From Eucommia ulmoides (Eukaryota; Streptophyta; Magnoliopsida; Garryales; Eucommiaceae), in the NCBI GenBank assembly GCA_016647705.1, contig CM028333.1, positions 11,925,616 through 11,989,615 on the forward strand: a DNA stretch of 64,000 nt, written 5' to 3'. Position numbers and translations under genes: made by a program. Positions 34,018 to 45,658 of this stretch are shown one piece after another; position 1 is the stretch's first letter, and each line of letters begins with the position of its first letter. Under the pieces are notes generated by a model that was given only the letters and a program-made list of their open reading frames with translations, had not been told where the DNA came from and made no database searches.

Positions 34018-35240
34018 TACTAAGGTTTCAGGTTGTGCATTGGTAAAAGAAATGAGGTGCACATTGCAAATCATACACAAAGAGACAAATCAGGTAAAAT
34101 AGTCATCAATTCGAACTATTCTTAATGAGTGATACAGAATCAATTCTGGAAATGTATACAAGATTCAATAATATCTGCAACAATTTTGATCAACTTAGAA
34201 ATATTTATTCTATGGAGGACAAAGTATGAAAAATTCTGAGATCGTTGATGAAAGTGTGGGAGCCAAAAATGACTGCAATTGAGAAAGTTAAAGATCTCAC
34301 AGTGTATACTATTGATGAACTTATTGGCAACCTAATGACCCACGAAATGAATATTCAAGCATATAAGGATGAAACAGGAATAGACTAAAGAAGTCCTGGG
34401 AATTAAAGGTTCAAAAGATCGAGGAATGAGACGATAGTGATAAAATCAGTCTTGACAATGAGTAAGAAAAGGATATGGCGCTTCTCAAGAAAAATTTCAT
34501 AAATATGACCTGACAAACATTATGTGGAAAACAAAACTTCAATATGAATAATGTTGACTACTTCAATTGTCATAAAATCGGTCATTTTCAATTCGATTGT
34601 CCAGAGCTAGAGAAAAAAAAAAAGGTGAATAAGAGTAAGAAGAATTCAATGAAATCCGCCTGAGATGACTAAGACTCGAATAGCTCGAAAAAATCAAGCA
34701 GTGATGATTCGACCATGCTTGCTTTGATGGTCATTGGAAATGAGGTAACGAAATGTTCTAGTTCTTACCCTTTAGATTTCGATTATTTATTTGATATTTA
34801 TCAAGAACTAACGCATAATTATAAAAACAAGTGTTCTCAAATTAATGTCATACAAAGTAAAATTAACACACTTAACAAGTAAGTGATGAAATTCGAATAT
34901 GAAAATATTTAATTGAAATCCAAAATTTCATATTTACATTCTATAGTTCTCAAATTCACGAGTGGTGAAAATAATTTAAAAATGATTTTAGGGAGTTCAA
35001 AAGGTATTTTTGATAAAGTTAAAATTAGTTTTCAGAAAAATCTTAAACAAAAGAGATTTCATAAATTCTTTTCTGAAATCAGGAATCTTGTTAAATGTAT
35101 TAAGTGTAACATTGTAGGCCATAACATTAACAAATATTTTTTTAAAGTATCTAAATGTAGACAAATTTGGGTTACTAAAAGAACTAAAATTGTCCGGGCA
35201 AGCCAGATCGGACCTTCTTAGATAGGGTATCACCTAGAAG
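34018..35240 (+). pseudogene. Element C: gag region
   Basis: Collinear with the gag of K (39600-40860). Shared stretches include a helical segment with 'YSMEDKV'-like wording, a CCHC knuckle near 34561-34605, and the later block 'LHSIVLKFTSGENNLKMILG' with a degenerate second knuckle (CIKCNIVGHNINKYF). It has many breaks. Confidence 0.75.
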
Positions 35241-36395
35241 CTTTTTGAGGTGCTCCTTACAGGTTAATCTAATAAACATTTATAAGTAAGGACAAATTGT
35301 TCTTAGAAAGTGATTGTTCACAGCACATGATAGAGGATAAGGAAACATTTACGTCTTTGACACCTAAAGGCGAAAGTCATGTGATTTTTTGGATATTATG
35401 CCATCAGTAAGAAAATCAGTTTAAATAAACTGGTAAGAATTTCTACGAGCTGTGTTGTTTTAAATATTTTTTTTGTCTTAGAATTATTGCATGATAATCA
35501 GATAAGTTTACATATTTGATGTGATTTTCTTATATTATGCTATATGAGATCCATTAAAAGCTATGTTAAAAATGTGTGAAAGATTTTATATCAATCCATG
35601 ACTTGTTCATCTTGAATTAAGTTAATTTGTTAAAATGCATGATATTTTGATCTATTTGAAATGTTACGGTTATTTAAGTGATAAACGAATTTTTTAATTG
35701 ATGCATATATATGATTTAAATTCTAAGTATTGATCATGACTATTATAAAGCTTGCATGACAGATATTGGTTTATGAAATCATGTCAATTATTTTTTATAC
35801 CATCTATATGATCTCTGAATATATGATATTTCAATTTGTTAACACTATTGCACATGGATATCCTTGTAGGCATTAAGTATCTGGCATACATCTAATGTCT
35901 CGTGTGTTTTAAACGATTATTATTCTAGAAGGAAGCTGTAATTTTATGTGATAAATATTTACTTATCCATGTTTAAAGCGTACATTAGGTTTATATTGAT
36001 AGTTTCATAAATTATAATTTAGATATGCTTTATGTCCTAGTGCGTTAAAGATTACATGTTTTTTTATTCTAATTAAAGGGAATGTATTAATTGATAAAAA
36101 CGTGTTAACTTAATTGAAATTATACGATTTCATGCTATATTGTTGAAATATTTTGATGATCTCTTGAATTTTCCTGAAGATGATTCATATAGAAATTAAT
36201 CTTAAAAATTGTTCTTTTTATTATCCTCATTTTTATTTTTTTTTAACTTGATGTTTTCATACTAATAATATTGGGGGAGAAAATATGATGTTATAAATTT
36301 TTGTTCTCCTTAACATGAAGTAATATTTACAATTACATGGGAGAGAAGTTTTTATACGTGGAACAATAGTATATTATACTTAAATTGAAAAAAAA
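35241..36395. other. Element C: non-coding AT-rich interior
   Basis: Apart from a short protease-like echo near 35280-35400 there is no recognisable pol. The rest is AT-rich text without a frame, where integrase, RT and most of RNase H would be expected. Confidence 0.5.
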
Positions 36396-36397
36396 AA

Positions 36398-36535
36398 ATG
36401 GATGTATCTATTGAATATATTGATACCTCCATTCAACTTGTTGATATTTTCACCAAATCTCTCGCTGAAGATCAATTTATGAAAATTATTCGAGATTTAG
36501 GTATGGATAGGCATAATGATGTATACCTAAAGTGA
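36398..36535 (+). pseudogene. Element C: C-terminal tail of RNase H
   Basis: The translation shows VSIEYIDTSIQLVDIFTKSL followed by AEDQFMKIIRDLGM, the canonical end of Copia pol ('T..qlADifTKpL....F..lr..LGM'). A 3' non-coding stretch of about 270 bp with aaagggggagaagg follows before the right LTR. Confidence 0.9.
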
Positions 36536-36806
36536 TGGTTTTGGTTCTCTGCTGCAACTTTTTGAGATACAAAGGGGGAGAAGGTGATGTTTAATGAGTA
36601 GTTGATATTTAGGGATTTGTTTACTTAAGCATTGTAAGGAAGAAGCTATTAAAGGCTTAAACTGAATATCTTTATTATGGTTTAATTATGTTGTCATGAT
36701 TATGCTTAAATGAGTTTAGATACATGTTCTCAGATTTAAGGGGAGCATGATTACATTATATTTTGAAAAAAATATCAATAATTGTCATCATAGAAAATGC
36801 AGAGAT

Positions 36807-37148
36807 TGTTGAATTCAAATTTCTTATGAACAATTAAGTATTGATATTTTTTATGAAAGTAATGGTTTTATCAAGTAATTCAGATTTATAGTTCTAGACA
36901 TTTGATTAAGAATAAGATTTTATGAACAAAATATAAAAGGTACAAGATATATATGACGAAGATATGAAGAGTTGTGAAGACGCTGAAAAAAATAGGTGAA
37001 AATAATTTTTTACTTATATACTCTTAATGCAAACTGAATTAGGATCACGCACGACACTTAAAATGAGTTAATTCTATGTGTGTCATGATAATAAGTGATA
37101 AGTTTAAGATCCCAAAATGAGATAATTTATGTGCTCCTTATGTGAAAT
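36807..37148 (+). repeat. Right LTR of element C, first part
   Basis: It matches 32441-32790 (for example 'ggatcacgcacgacacttaa'). It ends where the K LTR begins. The corresponding later part reappears at about 41396-42394. Confidence 0.75.
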
Positions 37149-39277
37149 TGTTGATCCTAAGATTTTGATGAACAATTAAATATTGATGTTTTGATGAAAC
37201 TAATATTTATTTAAGTGTTTCAATGATTTAAAGTTCTAGTAATGCAGACGTCAAATTAAATGGATCCGAAATGAAGATGTCAAGATGATGTAAAAGAATT
37301 AAGACTTTGAAAAAATTAGAAAAAACTGCACAGATGAATCTTAACTCTTAATATCCCATTTAGGAACACACACATGGCACAAAATATATTTTATCTTTTA
37401 TGTGTATTTTGATTAAGTTAAATTATTTGCTCCTATGTGAAATAAGAAGAAATAATTTTGAATAACTAAAATGAAATATAAAAATATTAGTGGAGCTAGT
37501 CAAGAGAAGAAAATGGTTAAAGGGGCGAAATCGTAAGAAAATAAGTTAAAAACATATTCAGAGAAGAGATCCAGTGACAGCAGTCGACTGATGAGTCGAC
37601 CGACCATAGAAGTTGTAACATTCTGTATCTCTAAGTCGACCGACAGGTCAACCGGCCAAGAAGGCCGAACTCTCTGAATTAACAAGTCAATTGATAGGTT
37701 GACTAGTGAAGTAGTGTTGAACTCTCTGAATCTGTGAGTCGACCGGGTGGTCGACCGATACACGCCGCGGCGATAGTTTGGCTGCATCCTAAGTTGGGCA
37801 GTCGACTGGGTAGTCGACCGAACAAGTTGTTTCAGGATAAAATTTGATCTGAGATTATATCCAAAAGTAGCCATTTTTTGTTGGGATTTGAGAGAGATTT
37901 GTGAGATGTTCTCTATATGTAAGATATGGTTCATAATCTAATTAAATCCTTTTAATATGGTTTATTAAATATTAATGTTTCTCAATTTGGTACTTGAAAT
38001 AGATTCTATACTTATTTATTTAGATTGAGAAATATTTTTGGGGTTTAATTGAGAGTTTTGAAAGATGTTTTTAAGTGGAATTGAACTTAAATGAAGTTCT
38101 TATGATATAAGGGGTCTATAAGAGTTTTTAATTATCATGACACTTGTAAACTAGCCGTTAGAAAGTTGATTACATGTTCTTTTAAATAGACTTGTGAATT
38201 TTATTAGCAAGTTTAATCATTCTAAGTGAAAAAATAATTCATTGAGGGAGAGCTTAAAAAGGTTTATATTATTGTGAGTTTTTATAAGAGTTATTATTTT
38301 ACGATATTGTGAGTTTTTCTAAGAGTGATTTTGAGAATCAATTGCGATCAATTTTTGTTGATAGTGGATTTGAAACTACATTGTTCTAATCATTATTTCT
38401 ATGGATTCCGGGTGAGATCTTTCCATATTGTTTATTATTCTATATTTGGAAATTGATCTTAGAAATTGTTTCTGATTTTTTAAGAAAATATTTTTTATAA
38501 ACAATTTCTTGAATCTGATTACATGCTCCAATTTGTTATCCATATCTTGTTGAAATAATATTTTTGTATCTCACGTATTTCTATCACTAGTTGGGATATT
38601 AATTGAGTTAGTATTTGTTTGGAGTGGTAGAAGCTCCAAGTGAGATTTACTTCTTATCAATTTGTGTAATGGTGAGTTGTGACGGATTAAATACTGTTGG
38701 GGGTATTTAATCAAGTGTAGTTAGGTTTCAATCTCTTCCTGTAAAGAGATTGAGGTAGTGATTCTTCTTGGATAAAAATTGCATTGTAATTGATTTGTAA
38801 AGGTTCCATCCTTACCTGGTAAAATGATAGTTAGAGTGTTTGTGAGAGGTTTTGATTCTTGAGCCTTAGTGTTAAAAAAATTAGATTATTCTTTAGCTTG
38901 TAACAAGTAGAGGTTCTTTCTTAGCTTGAGAAAAGGATATTGTAAAGGTTGATTCTGAGCCTGTAAAAGAATCGGTGTGTGGATTTGGTTCCTACCTTTA
39001 AAGGGATCTTGGTTTTGGTGAGTGTGACCTCTGTGGAGCTCGGGAGACTGGATTAGCCAAGAGTAGCTTGGTGAACCAATATAAATCTTTTGTGTGTTGC
39101 TATATTTACTTTGCTATTTTTGTTGTTTGGGTGTGCACTTATTATATTATTCATCTGTGTTATAAAGATAATAATTAATTTAGACTTAAAATTAATTATT
39201 TGATTTATTGAATTTTATTATGATAATTTTTAATTACCCAATCCACCCCCCCTCTTGGGTATTCTACTAGGCCAACA
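37149..39277 (+). repeat. LTR of element K (family B, 2129 bp)
   Basis: It starts TGTTGATCC, the unaltered family start, and ends GCCAACA. It aligns along its length with 6300-8410 and 12377-14499 and has the GTCGAC array at about 37580-37825. The 144-residue minus-strand open frame at 37500-37934 is accidental. Confidence 0.9.
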
Positions 39278-39279
39278 AT

Positions 39280-39293
39280 TGGTATCAGAGCTG
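39280..39293 (+). other. Primer-binding site of element K
   Basis: TGGTATCAGAGCTG, complementary to the 3' end of initiator tRNA-Met, lies 2 bp after the LTR. Confidence 0.9.
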
Positions 39294-39328
39294 GTTTAGC
39301 TCGAATTCTTTTGCCAACAAAGATCACA

Positions 39329-40860
39329 TGGCATACATAGTAGGCACACTAGCTGAGGGGCAATCTATGCACCGACCACCCTTATTTGTAGGTGAAAGTT
39401 ACTCGTTTTGAAAAGACAGAATGATAGCATTTCTTCAGGTTAGAAATTATAACGTCTGGCTAATAATCGAGGATGGTCTATTCATTCCAATGGAAAACGG
39501 AATTGAGAAGAAAAATGAACAACTCACTATTTCTGATAAGCAGAAACTCTCTATTAATTCTCAATCTATCAATATTCTATTTTATTCTCTAGATGCTAAT
39601 GAGTATTCGAGAGTTTCAGGTTGCAAATCCGCAAATGAGATGTGGCATAAGCTACAAGTCACCCACGAAGGGATAAGTCAAGTGAAGTAGTCAAAAATTA
39701 ATGCACTTATGAGAAAATTTGAGCTGTTCAGTTTGAAAGAGAATGAATCGATTAATGAGATGTACACTCTCTTTAACAATATATGTAACAATATGAATCA
39801 ACTCGAAAAGCCATATTCAATGGAGGATAGAGTACAAAAAGTCCTAAGGTCATTGACAAAAATATGAGAGTCAAAGGTGACGACAATCGAGGAAGCCAAG
39901 GGATCATGGAAAATATGATATTGATGATCTCATTGGGAATTTGATGACTCATGAATCAAAAATTAAAGGTTATGATGATGATACTGGAAATGACAAGAAA
40001 AAATCCTTAGCGCTAAAAGTTCAAAAAATTGAAGAAGAGGATGACAGTGATGATGAAAGTCTTGATAGTAAGCAAGAGAAGAATGTATCACTTCTTACAA
40101 ATAACTTTAGAAGAATGACTCGGCGTACATTCTGTGTGAAAAGAAATCTCAATATTTCTAAAGTAGAATGTTACAACTGTCGTAAAACTGGTCATTTTCA
40201 AAATGATTGTCCCGAACCGAAAAAGGATAAAGAAAAGGAGAAGAAGAAAAAAAAAGAAAAAATCAAAGAAGAATAAGAAGAAATCAATGAAGGCTACTTA
40301 GGATGATACCGATTCAAGTAGTTCGGAAGAATCAGATAGTGATGATACATCCATGCTTGCATTAATGGCCACTGGTGGTGAGGTAACCGATTGTTCAAAT
40401 TCTTGTCCTTTAAATTTTGATGAATTGTTTGATATTTATCAAGAACTTTCTCATTATTATAAAAATCAGTGTTCTAAAATAAATGCCCTTCAAAGTACAT
40501 TTAACACATTAAATGAGCAAGTGGTGGACTACAAATCTGAAAACAATGGGTTGAAATCTAAATTAATGGATTTGCAATCAATTGTTCTCAAATTCACCGG
40601 CAGTGAAAATAATTTGAAAATACTTTTGGGAAGTTCACGTGGCATTTTTGATAAAACCGGTGTTGGTTTTCAGAAAAATCTTAAACAAAAATGCTTTCAT
40701 AAATTCTTTTCTGAAACCAAGAATCTTGTGAAATATTTTAAATGTAACATTGTAGGGCATACTATTCGTAGATGTTTTATAAAAATATCTAACTGTAGAT
40801 AAGTTTGGGTTCTAAAATGAACTAAAATTGTCCCAACTAATAAGATTGGACCCACGTAAG
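39329..40860 (+). pseudogene. Element K: gag region (DUF4219/UBN2 type)
   Basis: It starts MAYIVGTLAEGQSMHRPPLF. A helical domain follows with 'NYNVWLIIEDG', 'NILFYSLDANEYSRVSGCKS', 'ANEMWHKLQVTHEG' and 'KFELFSLKENESINEMYTLF'. The CCHC zinc knuckle is CYNCRKTGHFQNDCPEPKK, followed by a long Lys/Glu tract. A Sirevirus-like C-terminal extension has a coiled coil (about 40440-40570) and a second, degenerate knuckle (FKCNIVGHTIRRCF). The gag shell packages the element RNA. It has a few breaks. Confidence 0.85.
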
Positions 40861-40949
40861 CTGGGTACCACTTAGGAACTATTTGAGGTACTTCTTGCAG
40901 GTTATTTTAAAAGTATCAATAAGTACGGACAAATAGTTCCTGGATAGTG

Positions 40950-41395
40950 GTTATTCTCAACACATGATGAGAGATAAAAGAAAATTTATGTCTTTGACAC
41001 CTAAAGATGGAGGTCATGTGACTTTTGGAAATAGCAAATGGTAAAATTATCGGTATAGGTAATATCGGTAATGGTACTACTATGATTAAAGATGTGTTAC
41101 TAGTTGATGGACTTAAACATAATTTGCTTAGTATTAGTCAACTATGTGACAAGGGTTATAATGTTATATTTGATCATGATAAATGCATCATTAAGAATAG
41201 TCATGATAGTAGTATCTTGCTAATTGCATCACATTTTGAGAATGTGTATATTTGCCATTTTGATGATTTTAATTCTCAAAATTTATCTTGTTTGAATGTT
41301 TTATCTGAAAATAGTTGGTTATGGCATAGAAGACTTGGACATGTTATTATGGAGTTAATTTCTAACTTATCTAAGAAGAGTCTTAATCTAAAGTG
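40950..41395 (+). pseudogene. Element K: protease end and pre-integrase region
   Basis: The translation reads 'GNIGNGTTMIKDVLLVDGL', 'KHNLLSISQLCDKGYNVIF' and 'WLWHRRLGHVIMELISNLSK'. This is the usual sequence between Copia protease and integrase, with the zinc-binding HRRLGH. It stops at the junction with the C LTR. Confidence 0.85.
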
Positions 41396-42394
41396 CTTAT
41401 TATTTGACGTCATCGATTTGAGTTCTATTTTCTATATTGCTATTGTCTTCGATATTTTCTCAATGAGATCCATTCAAACTTTATTAATTTCTTTTTTAAA
41501 GTTATATTTATCTTGATTGCTTGTTTTAGGATTGTTAGAAAATCGTTTTAAAGTTTAAAGCCTGAAAATATTTTTTAAATAGTTTCTACCTGATTATCTG
41601 ATTACGTGCTAAATTTGTACTACTCACTTTATTTATTAATAAGATTTCAATTGTCTCACGTTGTATCTATCATATAGTGATTATTCGGGACATTAATCGA
41701 GTATATTTGTATTGAGGTGGTAGAAGCTCCTTGTGGATAGAAACTCATATTTTTTGTATTTGTGATTTTAAGTAGATTAGTCACGTTTACGACGGTGTCT
41801 AGTAAGGGTAGTTAGGTTTCAATCTTTTTTCTATGGAAATATTAGGGTCTGATCTTTGTCCTAGTAAAAAGGTTAGGTTATTATTTTCTCTTAAAAAGAA
41901 TTAGGGTTTGATTCATCCTGCAATTGAATTATTTTGAGTCAATTATAAAAAATTCATCATTTCTTGTGAAAAGGATAAGTGAAAGAGTGTTAGGTTTATT
42001 ATTAACCTGTTAAAAAGACAGGGTTCATCTTTGGCATGTGAAAAGAATAAATTGTAAATGTTGATTCTATACCTGGAAAAGAATGGCGAGTTGTAAGGAT
42101 TTGGTTACTACCTGATAAAGGAATAAGAGGTTTAGTGGATTGTGAATTTTCGTAGAGCTTAGGGGATTGGACGTATGCAAGATTAGTTTGACCAAACCAT
42201 GATAATTCTTATGTGCTGCATTAATTTATTATCTATATTATGTTTGTGTGTACACTTAGTATTAAACGCATATCCGTTGCGTATCAAGATAATAATTGAT
42301 TTAGGAAAATTAATTATTTATGTTAAGTGTTTAATTGTCATATTTTTGTAACTACCCAATTCACCTCCCCCTTGAGTAGCTCTTTGGGTCAACA
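41396..42394 (+). repeat. Right LTR of element C, second part
   Basis: Collinear with 33196-33975 of the left LTR ('tttgttttaggattgttaga', 'gattatctgattacgtgcta'). It continues past the point where the left copy stops, to a normal end with GGGTCAACA at 42394. Compared with the left LTR, about 450 bp between this part and 36807-37148 is missing. Confidence 0.7.
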
Positions 42395-42422
42395 CAAGCG
42401 ACCAAAATCTTTCACAGCAGAA

Positions 42423-42554
42423 ATGGCCAATCGATTAACAACCCTAATTTTGTACCTTTTATGGATTGCAGTAGGTGTTATTGCATGTTTTATTATGAGT
42501 ATCTTTTGTCCTAACATCGATGCTATATTGTTTTCTCAGATTTACCTGGGGTGA
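42423..42554 (+). CDS. Small hypothetical ORF with one membrane segment (43 residues)
   Basis: It begins MANRLTTLILYLLWIAVGVI. The hydrophobic run of about 20 residues looks like a signal or membrane segment. It starts 28 bp after the end of element C, in the target DNA, after a leader-like 'cgaccaaaatctttcacagc'. A ttgcag and a ttctcag could be splice acceptors. It could be the first exon of a decayed host gene or chance. The product is not recognised. Confidence 0.2.
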   Translation: MANRLTTLILYLLWIAVGVIACFIMSIFCPNIDAILFSQIYLG

Positions 42555-42559
42555 GTGAT

Positions 42560-43010
42560 GAATTAGATGCCACATGCTTTGACTATAATAAAGGGGGAAA
42601 AAAAAAAAAACAATGGTATAGGTCTTGTTTTAAATTTTTTTTATTTTTTTTTTAATTTTTTTTTATGTATTATGTCTTGGCCAATTTAATTTTTTTTCCG
42701 AAATTGAATGAGTTTGTTTTAAAATCTTTAATTTTCTATTGATGAATCACATGATCTATTTTTTGGATTAACTTATTTTACGTGCTAGATCGTGACATAA
42801 AATTTTAATTTGATCAATTTAGGATCAAATTATAACTTTTGAAAAATTAATTTAGCATCATAAGGATAAGCTATAAATTTAAAATTTAATTTAAATTTAA
42901 AAATTATTCAATCAACCTGGAGTAAAATTATAATTTTTCATGATCTAATTTAACCATCCTAGACAAAATTAAAATTTTAACACTTATTGACCAATTTGAG
43001 ATTACATTAT
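42560..43010. other. AT-rich non-coding stretch
   Basis: Homopolymer runs of A and T with short 'gatcaatttaggatcaaatt'-type words. No gene. Confidence 0.5.
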
Positions 43011-43012
43011 AT

Positions 43013-43440
43013 GAAAAATCCATCGATCCTTCGTTTGTCGACGTTAAATAATCTTCATAATTTCTATCATAATATGTGAAATTCATCAGTTCTTTCGTTT
43101 GCCTGATTTAAATAATCTTTTTAATGTCAATAATATGGAAAATTCATCACTTCTTTAATTTATTTATTTTTTAAGTAAACGAGGGCTCTCTAATACTTCT
43201 CTTTCTTTTTATGATTCGACTCTCTCTAATCTTTTGTCCTGATGGGTTTCAAATGATCATCATAATTTTTATTATAATATGAAAAATTCATTGATCTTTC
43301 TTTTGTCAAATTTAAATAATTTTCATAATTTATATTTTATATGAAAAATTCATCAATCCCTCTTTTGTTGATTTTAAATGATCTTTATAATTTAATTATA
43401 CTATGGAAAATTTACTAGTCTTTTATTTTCTCTAAATCCA
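43013..43440. repeat. Degenerate minisatellite, about 62-bp unit, five copies
   Basis: The unit runs 'gaaaaattcatcaatc' - 'ctttcgtttg' - 'ttaaataatcttcataattt' - 'ctatcataatat'. Copies begin near 43014, 43077, 43138, 43288 and 43350. One interruption of about 100 bp (43170-43255) separates copies three and four. It is old and non-coding. Confidence 0.65.
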
Positions 43441-43634
43441 CGTGGCTCGCTGAACTAAACTTGTGAGTTTAAATACAAAATGTCACATATCATATGCGTT
43501 AACACTATAGAGACCCAAGTTATTTCCATAATACAAGAGAGAGAAAATATTCATCTCTAACAATTATTTTCTACCTTTATTAATTAATGAATTTAAAAAA
43601 AAAAAAAAAAAAAAAAGATTTAAATAAATTTATG

Positions 43635-43736
43635 CCTTAATGACTACTAGTCCCTTCATTTACATCATTTATATCCTCATCCAAATTTAATGACTACTAG
43701 ACCCTTTATTTATATCCTCATCCAAATTTAATATTT
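43635..43736 (+). repeat. Tandem repeat at a Helitron insertion site
   Basis: 'aatgactactag.ccctt.atttatatcctcatccaaattt' occurs twice (about 43639-43689 and 43690-43730), and the first copy has a 10-bp insert. It ends directly at the Helitron end at 43738. Confidence 0.75.
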
Positions 43737-43737
43737 A

Positions 43738-45601
43738 CTAATTTTGACCCGCGCACTTGTTAATCTATTTTGGATATTATTTGTTAGGTTCTTTTTTTTT
43801 TTTCATTTTTGTTTTCGTTTTTCGATTTTTTTTTTTATTTTTTTTTTATTTTTTTTTGTATGTGTGTGTGTCCTATTATTTTCATATTTATGTTTGTTTT
43901 TTTTTTGGTTTTTTTTTTTCTCTAATATGCTGAAAGGGATTAGTGTTCTTAATTTTGAACTCTCTCAGGGTAATCTTATTTGATGTCTTTTTTTTTTTTT
44001 TGGTCTTTCATTCATTACTAATTTGGAATTATGCATAGATTTTATTCTTTATTCTGTTGGTGTTTTTTGATTTTGACAAATAATCTTTTCGTCTATTCAT
44101 CTTCGAAAATTTGTTTATGAACTATTCATGTTTGGAAATGTTGGTAGTGGTTGCAGTTTATTCTTTGAATGCCAAAAAAACCTTGAAAATTTGGCAATTA
44201 ACCCAACCAAACTAAAAATGTCAAAAGAATGAACCATTGAAGTTAAACCGAAGACAGAGATTATTACCAGATTTCTGCAATTTAGGGTGCTTCAGCCAGA
44301 TATTAGCTACCATTAATATTTCAAACCTAAAAATGAATCTCCAAGCTCTTGATCTCATTACATAAGCAAGATTTAATGTGAGCTTAATTAATCAACATTC
44401 TGTTAACGATCACCATCTTGGTTTTTTCAAACAAAGTCATTCTTATGGCCTTGAAAATTTGCAGAAATCAAGTAATAATCTTTCTTCAAATGGACAACCA
44501 ATTGACATATTTTTCTACACACATTAGAGAAAAAATGAGAGAGTGAATGATAGAGACATCAAATGAGAGGTGTTTGAAGAGATAATATGTGAAATATAAT
44601 TAATACATTATCCCTTACATTTTAATTTGATTGGAAGCTTTGAACTAATGTGAAATATAATTAATACATTAATTATTTATTTTAATGTGAGTGGAAGGAA
44701 TGTCATGAAGTAATCATAACCCTTCATTTGAATGGGAGAATAGGAGATGAGAGATTGGAAATACTTGCAAGTAGTTCATTATAAAGGATAAGCTTCTACT
44801 TTTAGTTATACACTAGTTTTAAACCCGCATATATGCGAGTCTAAAAAAAAATATTAGTATATTTTTTTGTCATTTGAATATTTTGATGTTATAATTTTGA
44901 TTTTTAATCTACATATAATATAAAACATAAAGTATTTTTTATAGGATAAATTTTTTTAAAAGTTTAATTGAAATTTATATAAATTAGAGGATGAGTATAT
45001 GAAATTTTAAATATTCTAATTGATTTTTTCTGAAAATAAAGAGTTGAAAATATATATTTTCAAAAGTGAAATAATATATGTACAAATTATTTTTTAATAA
45101 AATACTATAATATAACACACAAATGGGCATAAATTAGGATTCAATTTTTGTAAGTCTAACAAATGTTAATTTAATTAATTTATATCATATCAAACTTCTT
45201 TTTGGGTAGAAATAATTTTTCAATTACATTTTTATTTTTTAAATAATTTAAAATGTAGATCAGAAAATTTAATCATATATTTGTGTATCAATAAGGAAAA
45301 AATAATTAACTAAAATAAAATGGATTAAAAAATTAAATGAAGCCACCCATTATTTGATATATTAAAAAACAAAAAAAAAATGTAAGGAATATATTAAAAG
45401 AAAAATAATGGACAATTAAAAAAAATGAGGACCTTTGGAATTTATTGTAGGAGATTAAGAGTTTTGGAATTTATTGTAGGAGATGAAGATAATGGTGGAA
45501 ATCATCGGCAATAAATCAAGAATGAAAGAGATGAAGAAGATTAGATATACTTGAATATAAGAGCATATCTTCTGCTTTTATATATAATATAAGATATAAG
45601 A
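43738..45601 (-). mobile_element. Helitron of the second family, outer copy (minus strand)
   Basis: On the minus strand the 3' end reads gcgcgggtcaaaaTTAG|T, the family end with one changed base (43738-43741). The 5' part, aactaaaagtagaagc, sits at 44790-44808, and the last seven bases (TCTTATA, 45601-45595) come after the inner Helitron. With the inner copy removed the 5' end would read much like that of the inner copy. The interior (43742-44790) is T-rich. Around 44160-44520 are words resembling exon or intron sequence, but none is identified. A 60-bp phrase 'gtgaaatataattaatacat' is duplicated near 44590 and 44650. Confidence 0.5.
44813..45594 (-). mobile_element. Helitron of the second family, inner copy (782 bp, minus strand)
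   Basis: The minus-strand 5' end is TCTTATATTATATATAAAAG (45594 leftwards). The 3' end is a CGCATA/TATGCG hairpin (44831-44846), then gtttaaaaCTAG (44816-44813) followed by T. Flanking bases are A (44812) and T (45595), as expected. There is no coding sequence. It is related to 30388-30965. Confidence 0.75.
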
Positions 45602-45658
45602 TTTTATTATTTCATTTTTCTATTTTCTTTTTCTTTTTGTTATCGTGATAATTAATAA

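Larger units (their letters stand above)
37149..41395 (+). mobile_element. Element K: partial Sirevirus-like Copia, family B LTR
   Basis: A 2129-bp LTR of family B (37149-39277) with an intact-looking initiator-Met primer site is followed by gag and the start of pol, which stops near 41395 inside the pre-integrase region. No right LTR of family B is seen. It lies within the right LTR of C. It is either an insertion that lost its 3' half together with about 450 bp of the C LTR, or a recombinant between the two related families. Confidence 0.75.
32441..42394 (+). mobile_element. Element C: Sirevirus-like Copia element, interrupted by element K
   Basis: The left LTR starts TGTTGAATCC at 32441. 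The interior has gag similarity and only the tail of RNase H. The right LTR starts TGTTGAATTC at 36807, is interrupted at about 37148, and ends with sequence matching its second half at about 41396-42394 (GTCAACA). Flanking pentamers caact and caagc agree only partly. LTR starts and gag are related to those of family B/K but form a separate subfamily. It is broken in many places and lacks most of pol. Confidence 0.7.

Noticed and set aside
37500-37934. 144-residue minus-strand open frame, with similar ones at 6711-6947 and 12788-13093
   Set aside because: It runs antisense through the GTCGAC array of LTR B. The three copies differ in length and the residues only reflect the repeated motif.
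43744-43983. 79-residue Phe-rich open frame
   Set aside because: It is produced by poly-T runs inside a Helitron.
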